Notes under the pieces: model-generated
Told to the model about the DNA's origin: nothing
Database searches by the model: none
What the model saw: only the letters and a program-made list of their open reading frames with translations
Part shown: piece by piece, positions 57,115 through 64,000 of the stretch
Numbering within the stretch: the stretch's first letter is position 1
Layout of the letters: each line of letters starts with the position of its first letter
Source of the DNA: Doryteuthis pealeii
Taxonomy: Eukaryota > Mollusca > Cephalopoda > Myopsida > Loliginidae
DNA length: 64,000 bases
NCBI GenBank assembly: GCA_023376005.1
Contig: CM042141.1
Location: 98,430,007-98,494,006 of the forward strand
Direction: 5' to 3'
Position numbers and translations under genes: made by a program

Positions 57115-57400
57115 AAGTCCCTCATTGTGTAATGGTTATCATCGTTGGAAATGGATTCAGCAACTCGAGTTCAAATCACGAACAAGGCTGTTTACATGTC
57201 CCAGAACGATGATACCATTTGGAAACGCATGAATCCAACTATTCTCCCTTCAACTATAGGTAAATAGTAGGTCAGACTGGGCTCTAATCTAGGTTAGGCA
57301 ACCAGTCTAGGAGAAGAAAAACTCTGAATTTAAGCCTGTTAAACTTTCCTTGAGAAATTGACCTTGTGTCAGATCCTTCTCGTGGAGGAGAGGGTCTTAC
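57115..57400 (+). mobile_element. SINE-1, tandem to the previous copy
   Basis: CATTGTGTAATGGTTATCATC, GAGTTCAAATCACGAACAAGG, GGTCAGACTGGGCTCTAATC, AAACTCTGAATTTAAGCC, CTTACCACTGAGCA. Confidence 0.8.
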
Positions 57401-57424
57401 CACTGAGCAAGATACACAGAATGT

Positions 57425-57525
57425 GAGGCACTCATTGTGTAATGGTTATCATCGCAGGAAATATATACTGCGACTCGGATTTGTGTCACATCCTGCTCGT
57501 GCGGATGCGTTGGTAAATACAAGGT
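57425..57525 (+). mobile_element. SINE-1, internally deleted copy
   Basis: CTCATTGTGTAATGGTTATC head then, after GCGACTCGGATT, a jump to TGTGTCACATCCTGCTCGTG and TTGGTAAATAC. Confidence 0.65.
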
Positions 57526-57545
57526 GCGTCAGAAAAGTTCCAAGT
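57526..57545 (+). repeat. Mariner-like end motif
   Basis: AAGGTGCGTCAGAAAAGTTC, a lone TIR-like word joined to the SINE-1 end. Confidence 0.35.
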
Positions 57546-57589
57546 TGATCGCATTATTCGATGTGAGGGGCATCGTCCACTGCGAGTTC

Positions 57590-58015
57590 TTCTCAGGGCC
57601 AGTAAATCCTGATTATCTGATGTCGCTTATCCATCGAATTCTTATTTCTTATGAGTCTCATCACCTCAGCTAAATAATTGACCATTCCGTTTTTATGATA
57701 AAGAAAGAAAGGGGTGGTAACGGAAATGCTACACAGAAAAAATATAAGAAGAAACAAAGAAACAAAGAAAGACAAAAGTAGGAGAAAGATAGAGAGAAGG
57801 AGTGGGCGCGCGAAAGCGATAACGCTAATCTGTTTCAATCGAAAGTGGGGAAAAGAGGAAAAGAAGGAAAGAAAGAAATGAGTGAGAGTTAAATCTAGAT
57901 TATTATACTTTTTACATATATTGAACTATCTTGTGATAGCTCTTAAATAAACATAGCAAACGTTGTAATGATTAAATTATCATACTGTTGTATATCCACA
58001 GGTCCTGCTAGTACT
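57590..58015 (-). repeat. Unclassified repeat F, minus copy
   Basis: Inverted partner of 55,560-56,045 without the CT/CA expansion; the minus-strand 81-codon ORF inside has no recognised domain. Confidence 0.75.
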
Positions 58016-58024
58016 TTCTTTGTG

Positions 58025-58580
58025 TCGGAACAAATTCAGCCGCTGTTCTAAACAAATGGAATCGAGCAGAAGGGAAAGCGCATTGAGTGATCACGTGATA
58101 ACTGAAGAAGCAGGGTTGCATTTTTCTAAGGACTTGTTCAAACCCAAGCGAGAAAGAGAGCTATCTCAGCCAATCATTTGGCACGTTTTGTAGAAGGAGC
58201 AACTGAAAAATCACACCACTTATACTTTTTAAGTGGACTGATGAATTCGCCAGTATTTGAGAGTTTTGCTCAAATCTTATTATAATGGAGATTCGGTGGT
58301 TGGCTGTCTGAAACCGAAATTACGTCGCACCTTATGTCACAACACCTTCATTGCATAACTTATAGTCAGAGTCATTAATACATAGAATAAATCTTATTTA
58401 CTAACGATGTCTCAATAAAAATCTGAGTTAGATATGCTTTAAAACAAGCACGTTATTAGTGCGTTCAAAATCCTGCACTGTGTCTTATATATTACTAAGA
58501 AATAAAGGTTTACATAATATATGGTGTGGTTAATTTGCATAGCGGTTTTAACAAAACCAGGTTTAATAAATAATTACTTG
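58025..58580 (+). repeat. Direct repeat, first copy (~550 bp)
   Basis: TGTCGGAACAAATTCAGCCG, AAATGGAATCGAGCAGAAGG, CACGTGATAACTGAAGAAGC, CTTATGTCACAACACCTTC, AACAAAACCAGGTTTAATAA. Second copy 59,025-59,495. Confidence 0.75.
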
Positions 58581-59024
58581 GCTTGTTATTGATCTTTAAC
58601 ATTATTGTTTTATTCTCCAACATATGATTTTATACTGAAACCAATTAAAATATAATTAAAACAAGTGTAATCTTTGTATATGCATCGTTATTTAATTTCG
58701 TTCGTCATTCTAATTTAATGAGTATGTTTTGAACTCATATGACTTTTGTCTCCGCTCTTAACAACACGGAGTATAAACAAGCTCTGAAGATGATTTTTAT
58801 AAAAATCGAAATATTGTTCAATATCAGCTATGAATATGTTATAAAATGTTTCACTTTAACAGCATTTTGTGGTGTTTTCATATCCTTTTATCTATACTCA
58901 TACCGTCGGATTCATTTCCTTTATTTTGACTTTCTAATTTAATATATTTCATTACATCAACAAATATTGTAAAACTTTTGACACACCGTTGTATTTCGCT
59001 AGTACGACAGAACAAAGTTTCTTA

Positions 59025-59575
59025 ATGTCGGAACAGCATAAACCGTTGTTCTAAACAAATGGAATCGAGCAGAAGGGAAAAGAACACTGAGTGGTCACGT
59101 GATAACTGAAGAAGCAGGGTTGCATTCTTCTAAGGACTTATTCAAATCCCAGCTAGAAAGAGACCTATCTCAGCCAATCACTTGGCACGTTTTGCAAAAG
59201 GAACACCTGAAAAATCACACCACTTACACTTTTTAAGTATGTAACATGTGAGAATTCTGATCAGATCTTATTATAATGGAGATTCGGTGTCTGTCTTGAA
59301 CCGAAACTACGTCACAGCTTATGTCACAACACCTTCATTGCATAATTTATAGACAAAATCATTAATACATAGAATAAATCTTATTTTTAACGATGTCTCT
59401 CTGAAAATCTAAGAAATAAAGGTTTACATAATATATCATGTGGTTAATTTGCATACCGGTTTTAACAAAACCAGGTTTAATAAATAATTATCTCAGGCAA
59501 TCATACGGCTCGTTTTGCAGAAGGAGCTTCTGAAAAATCATACCACTTACACTTTTTAATTAGACTGGTTATTTT
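59025..59575 (+). repeat. Direct repeat, second copy plus partial third
   Basis: Collinear with 58,025-58,580 except for a ~90-base deletion. At 59,495 the element re-enters its own middle (TCTCAGGCAATCATACGGC, GAAGGAGCTTCTGAAAAATC) to give a partial third copy, as after unequal exchange. Confidence 0.75.
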
Positions 59576-59636
59576 GTCAGTATGTGACATGTGACACTTC
59601 AGTTTAAATAAATCCAATTAATATTAATGTCTTTTC

Positions 59637-59697
59637 TGCCAAATTGTGCCTCACATTACTAAAATATTGCAAAACTTTTGACTCACTCTAGTAAGAT
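59637..59697 (-). repeat. MITE-like terminus 'E', right end of the 4.5-kb interval
   Basis: CCAAATTGTGCCTCACATTA, ATATTGCAAAACTTTTGACT, CACTC: reverse complement of the terminus at 55,165-55,226. Confidence 0.65.
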
Positions 59698-59964
59698 AAA
59701 AATCAATAAAGTGTAACTTTATCATCTAAAAATAACAAACACTTTAACTGGACGTCTAATAACACCCACTCATAAACTTATGAATATTATAAATCATTCT
59801 CAAATCAAACAAAAGAGACTTTTCAAAAGCCCAGTATAAAACTGATCAGCCTTCCAATAAATTTATATATAGAAACATTTAAACCAAGAATAAATGCTTG
59901 GTCTGAAAACAACGAAAAGAAAAACATCATGCAGTATTGTTTGTTCTTGTTTTATGTCCACGCT

Positions 59965-59967
<3 letters not shown>

Positions 59968-60024
<57 letters not shown>
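59968..60024. repeat. (TA)n microsatellite
   Basis: Uninterrupted TA. Confidence 0.95.
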
Positions 60025-60027
<3 letters not shown>

Positions 60028-60234
60028 TTTTATTTTTAACATAAAATACGCATTTTTAAAAATTATTTGAAAATTTTCGGTACTGATCGAGGGCGTTCTG
60101 TGCCTCGTGATTAATGATATATTTATTTCGTCTATCCGTTTACAATGTTGCTTTGATAAAGACCTCATATGGTCGAAACAGATTTCTGTCAGCAAAACTT
60201 TAAACATCCTGTTGTTTTTTCTACAAAACTTTCT

Positions 60235-60315
<81 letters not shown>
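60235..60315. repeat. (CA)n-(TA)n microsatellite
   Basis: CA to about 60,252 then TA. Confidence 0.95.
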
Positions 60316-60316
<1 letters not shown>

Positions 60317-60391
60317 CGTTTTGTTGGTGTAGTTAGTAATTTCTAGCAGAGTGCTCAATACTTTGTAAAAAGTAAAGCTTCCATAATAATA

Positions 60392-60530
60392 ATTTTGAAA
60401 ATTATGGGTCCACCGTCGTTACGATCAGTTAATACCTGGTTGGGACCTTATATTTTGATATAAGATGTAAGGTCTGTACAAGGTATTATCAGATTCAAAC
60501 CGCGGTGAACCCATAATTTTTCACAATCAT
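60392..60530. mobile_element. Imperfect palindrome
   Basis: AATTATGGGTCCACCG on the left faces GCGGTGAACCCATAATT on the right, with further inner pairing (GTTAATACCTGG / AAGGTATTATC). About 65-base arms; MITE-like. Confidence 0.55.
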
Positions 60531-60552
60531 ATTTTTACAAATATTTTTCAGA

Positions 60553-60554
<2 letters not shown>

Positions 60555-60618
<64 letters not shown>
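60555..60618. repeat. (TA)n microsatellite
   Basis: Uninterrupted TA. Confidence 0.95.
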
Positions 60619-60619
<1 letters not shown>

Positions 60620-60871
60620 GAACAAGTATGCTACCATTTGTTTCATGCTATGTAACATTTTTTTTTTTTTTTTAATCGGAGCAATCGTTGGTCAGCGAAA
60701 ATATTTTGAAAATGATAAAGACTTGTTCCCATGCAAATAAATAGATACTAAAATATTATTTATTTATTTATTAACGCTCTATCACATATATTGATCACTC
60801 TTCTAATAACACTACGTTGGATTACTACTGTTTCTTCAAGTGTAATAGTGCCAGCCATACACATGGATATC

Positions 60872-60874
<3 letters not shown>

Positions 60875-60939
<65 letters not shown>
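60875..60939. repeat. (CA)n-(TA)n microsatellite
   Basis: CA to about 60,898 then TA. Confidence 0.95.
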
Positions 60940-60944
60940 TACAA

Positions 60945-62162
60945 TCCAAACTTTTAACCTAAACTTTTTCCCTAATATTTAACATAGATCACAAATTAAA
61001 CAAAAAGAATTCCATTTTTTTTCTAATTAGTCGTAATTTGCAATTAAGTAAAAAATCCACCATTTCCTCTCTTTACTTCCTGTCTGTTTCTTTCTTACCC
61101 TCTCAATATATTTAGAATACCTACTCATTATATGTGTTACTTTCTCTATTCGCATCAAGTGTGTGAGTGAGAGAAATTTAAGACAATGACTGTGACTGCT
61201 GATGTAAAACATTTAAATAAAGGGAGAATGCGAATATCTCGCATTCTCGCTTTGCAAACTAACTTTCTTCTGGATTACAATTATCTAAACATAGTTAGCC
61301 TTTTTATCTATAACTCCATATACAGAAAGTTTTAAAATTGGATGATTAACTGACAAGCTTTGAAGAATTTTCGTGTGTTCCCCCTTTTTGTGTTGTTATT
61401 TTAAACATTAATTGCATTCATAATAAAAGATATTTACAGGGCCGGTAAAATAAGCATAAATGTAGGTTTGTCTATTTTACTTAAATAACCTCTTCCTTAA
61501 TTTTTACTAACAATTATTTTGTTTGTTTCCTCCTTTGACCCTATAAATTTTAAAAATTAATAATTAAAAGTAATTTTTTTTAAATCTATTTAAACATGAC
61601 ATTAATTTTATTTACTTTTTTTTACAACCAAGAAAACAATTTTAAGTCACATTGTGTAAGAATCTTATTTACATTTTTTAGAAATCAAACAATTATGTTT
61701 ACCCTCCATCGATAAATTTTAAGTAGATTTTTGAGCTTTGTAAATTGAAAGTTTAGTAAAAATAAAAAAATTTTTCAAAGAACGAAAAAAAAGCTATCCT
61801 GGTAGAAAATAAGTACCGAAAATCCGAAAATAAGATGTTTTTTTGTAGATCATATTTTTTTACTCTTTTCGATTTAATTGGCTATTATCTTATAAAAAAA
61901 ATATACATCGATATTTGTTCAGTTTAAAAGGAGGGGGCCTAAATTTTCAATACAGTGTTTCTACAAAAAACATTAGATAACAATAATAAACGAAGGCAGT
62001 TAATAAATTATTTTGAATTTTAAAAGTGTGTAACGTGCTGCAAAATAAGATTGTGAGTAGCGTAATACGGAATAAAAATTGTTCAATTTTATTTGAGGCA
62101 TTTCATTTTTTTTTACCTATCTGTTAATTTATTTTATCAATTTTATCTATATTAGCCTATTA

Positions 62163-62165
<3 letters not shown>
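60945..62165. other. AT-rich intergenic DNA, no gene recognised
   Basis: Unique-looking AT-rich sequence with no repeat family, promoter or coding signal that I can support. Confidence 0.55.

Positions 62166-62167
<2 letters not shown>

Positions 62168-62224
<57 letters not shown>
62168..62224. repeat. (TA)n microsatellite
   Basis: Uninterrupted TA directly before the mariner-like block. Confidence 0.95.
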
Positions 62225-62227
<3 letters not shown>

Positions 62228-62429
62228 GTGTGTCAAAAATGTATCCAGATTTTTTGTGCTTTTTGACACACCTTGTATTCTGAAAAAAATAACGTTCCAT
62301 TCATTCATCATTTCTATCTTGGTAAATACAGCTTTAAACTTGGTACTTTTGTGACACAAAAGTTATTTTTCAGAATACATGGTGTGTCAAAAAGTAAACA
62401 AAAAAATTCGATACTTATCTGAAACACCT

Positions 62430-62437
<8 letters not shown>
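62225..62437. mobile_element. Mariner-like MITE remnant
   Basis: GAGGTGTGTCAAAAATG at the left, TTTTTGACACACCTTGTATT inside, AATAACGTTCCATTCATTC as in the array at 46.1-46.4 kb, and a reversed TACATGGTGTGTCAAAAAG on the right. Bracketed by two (TA)n tracts, consistent with TA target sites. Confidence 0.6.

Positions 62438-62496
<59 letters not shown>
62438..62496. repeat. (TA)n microsatellite
   Basis: Uninterrupted TA abutting the FB1 element. Confidence 0.95.
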
Positions 62497-62498
<2 letters not shown>

Positions 62499-62862
62499 TT
62501 TGGAGGTTGATTTTGAAGGCTATCACAATGTAGGTGTAAAGAAAAAATAATAAGGTAACAATGGTGTTGTGTGTTAACCTGTATTTAATTCTTGAATTTT
62601 CGAGCTAAAATCTCTTTTTCAAGATCACCGGAACTGAAGTCGTCTTGTTATGGCATTTCTAGTTAAATTTAACTAGAAATGCCATAACAAGACGACTTCA
62701 GTTCCAGTGATCTTTTGAAAAAGAGATTTTATCTCGAAAATTCAAAATAAAATACAGGTTAACACACAACACCATTGTTACCTTATTTTTTACACCTGCA
62801 TTGTGATAGCCTTCAAAATCAACCTCCAAACCAATATATACACAATGCTTCAAGCAAATTAT
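62497..62862. mobile_element. FB1 fold-back element, near-perfect palindrome
   Basis: Arms of about 165 bases: GGTTTGGAGGTTGATTTTGA / TCAAAATCAACCTCCAAACC and ATGGTGTTGTGTGTTAACC / GGTTAACACACAACACCAT; centre at CTAGTTAAATTTAACTAG (62,660-62,677). The right end continues to AATGCTTCAAGCAAATT, the same end as 38,490-38,516. The left outer end is lost in (TA)n. No coding capacity. Confidence 0.85.
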
Positions 62863-62866
62863 AAAA

Positions 62867-62872
<6 letters not shown>

Positions 62873-62910
<38 letters not shown>

Positions 62911-62935
62911 ATAGATAGATAGGTAGATAATATTG
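62873..62935. repeat. (TA)n-(GATA)n tract and FB2-like word
   Basis: TA to about 62,908, then GATAGATAGATAGGTAGATA; TATTGAGCACTTTTTC just after resembles FB2. Confidence 0.85.
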
Positions 62936-63171
62936 TGCTCTACTTAGTGTATTGAGCACTTTTTCATATTATCTTGGCTATTCTTTTTGATGATCATTTT
63001 TGTGCAGTTTGATTTTTTAAACCATTCGGATGATTCCCCCTTTTTCTTTTTTCTGCTTACGATTATTATTTTTTTTATTTGCAAATTGAACTACCCACCG
63101 TTTTTTTTTCACCGTTCGCGTCATAAAAAATAAGTAATATGTACATACACACACACACTCACACACACACA

Positions 63172-63258
63172 CGCTGAGTTGGCGAGGGCCTGTATCGAAC
63201 CAGGAACCTTGCGATTCGTAGGCAAGTGCTCTACCGACTAAGCTAAACCGGCCCCTAT
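63172..63258 (-). mobile_element. SINE-2 head
   Basis: Minus strand GGGGCCGGTTTAGCTTAGTC, GGTAGAGCACTTGCC, B box GGTTCGATACAGGCCC and the start of the body CTCGCCAACTCAGCG. Truncated by (CA)n at 63,145-63,171. tRNA-like, but the anticodon loop would be 9 bases, so not called tRNA. Confidence 0.7.
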
Positions 63259-63299
63259 ATATATCAATACTGATTAATACTGATTAATACTTAATGTGC

Positions 63300-63396
63300 A
63301 GACACTGGATGCCGTGTTGAGAACTTACCAGGAGCGATGGTCGATAGGAACGGATGGTGAGATAAAGCCAGGGGAATCCGTGCTAACAGCACAACT

Positions 63397-63430
<34 letters not shown>

Positions 63431-63432
63431 AC
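63300..63432 (+). mobile_element. RTE LINE 3' tail with (GAT)n
   Basis: GACACTGGATGCCGTGTTG, GAGCGATGGTCGATAGGAAC, CGTGCTAACAGCACAACTT followed by twelve GAT units. Only the last ~30 codons of the element remain. Confidence 0.75.
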
Positions 63433-63434
63433 TG

Positions 63435-63855
63435 TGTATCACAGGCGTCAATATCTTAAACTAACTATTGTTTTTGTAGCCTACATAATTAAAAGAACAG
63501 TGAAGAAAACTTATTTCACTAATCCCTAAGCCGATTAATTCGTCAGCGGCCTAATGCATATTAATTTGTCTTGACTATTTGTCATGTTAATTCCCACTCT
63601 CCTTCAACATCTCTTTGTAAAACTTCTAAGAAAGAATCCAGCAAATTTCAGGAACACTTTGTAGTTCTTTTTACTACTAAAATCCCTCTTAGTATTACAT
63701 AGCTTTATACTTTATCTTCTTATACTAATACTTATATATTCTATACTGGACTGAATCTCTATCTTCTATCTGGGTTGCTTCTTCACTTGAATTCATTGAA
63801 TGTTTCATAATCTCTGATCCATTCTTATTCTTATACATAAACACAAAAACTTGGT
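63435..63855. other. Intergenic, nothing recognised
   Basis: AT-rich; no repeat family or coding signal supported. Confidence 0.5.
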
Positions 63856-63859
63856 TTAT

Positions 63860-64000
63860 TTTCGTCTTGTTACGATTTTTCTGGCCATTTTTAGACTGCA
63901 AGTGAGAGCACATTACAGTGGAGATCCTAGGTGTTCCTCAATGTTACGTAGAATCCTTTGGTTGTTCCTCGGTGTTCCTTAGTGTTCAGTAGAATCTTTG
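63860..64000 (+). repeat. Repeat H, running off the window
   Basis: GTTACGATTTTTCTGGCCAT, AAGTGAGAGCACATTACAG and GTAGAATCCTTTGGTTGTTC with its internal repeat; same as 39,300-39,680. Confidence 0.65.

Noticed and set aside
63185..63258. Candidate tRNA-Arg-like gene on the minus strand
   Set aside because: The anticodon loop would be 9 bases and the SINE-2 body starts directly after the acceptor end.

Overview
This 64 kb window is animal nuclear DNA with no intact host gene, rRNA or convincing functional tRNA gene. It is AT-rich, crowded with (TA)n, (CA)n, (CT)n and (TTA)n microsatellites, and most of what can be identified is transposable-element sequence: tRNA-derived SINEs, decayed RTE-type LINE fragments ending in (GAT)n, an R2-type LINE carrying a restriction-like endonuclease, a solo LTR, mariner-like ends, fold-back/MITE elements and a possible Helitron end. 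The style (TA/CA microsatellites, abundant tRNA-SINEs, RTE 3' ends with GAT tails) fits a mollusc, most likely a coleoid cephalopod such as an octopus. That placement is an inference from repeat style and is not proven by any host gene.

Layout. 1-6400: AT-rich intergenic DNA with microsatellites, a fold-back element around a tRNA-like head (2.5-2.9 kb), a GC-richer LTR-like stretch (3.3-4.6 kb) and a frameshifted Lys/Glu-rich coding relic on the minus strand (5.8-6.36 kb). 6401-6500: a 100-N scaffold gap. 7.0-34.8 kb: a giant inverted repeat with about 14 kb arms turning at about 21,395. The turn lies inside a 56-bp tandem array, so the array reads about 35 units forward and about 34 units reversed. 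Every repeat in the left arm recurs in reverse order and orientation in the right arm. The left arm at 8-12.7 kb and the stretch just after the turn (21.4-22.2 kb) look insertion-rich and noisy against their partners, which suggests an unpolished long-read fold-back as much as a real palindrome.

35-46 kb: SINE copies (one holding a nested 250-bp solo LTR), RTE fragments, a TIR element that contains an RTE reverse-transcriptase fragment, a candidate Helitron terminus and dense TA microsatellites. 46-49.6 kb: an 88-bp tandem array of mariner-like ends, then an R2-type LINE 3' half on the minus strand bracketed by (TTA)n. 50-54 kb: many copies of a ~550-bp interspersed repeat called R1 here, one of them split by a SINE with a target-site duplication. 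55-60 kb: an inverted pair and a direct pair of unclassified repeats enclosed by opposed ~50-bp MITE-like termini. 60-64 kb: TA microsatellites, a 345-bp near-perfect fold-back element, a SINE head and an RTE tail.

Nothing here works together as a pathway; the logic of the window is nested transposition plus one very large inverted duplication. Family names SINE-1/2/3, R1, R3, H, K, FB1 and FB2 are local labels used only in this annotation.
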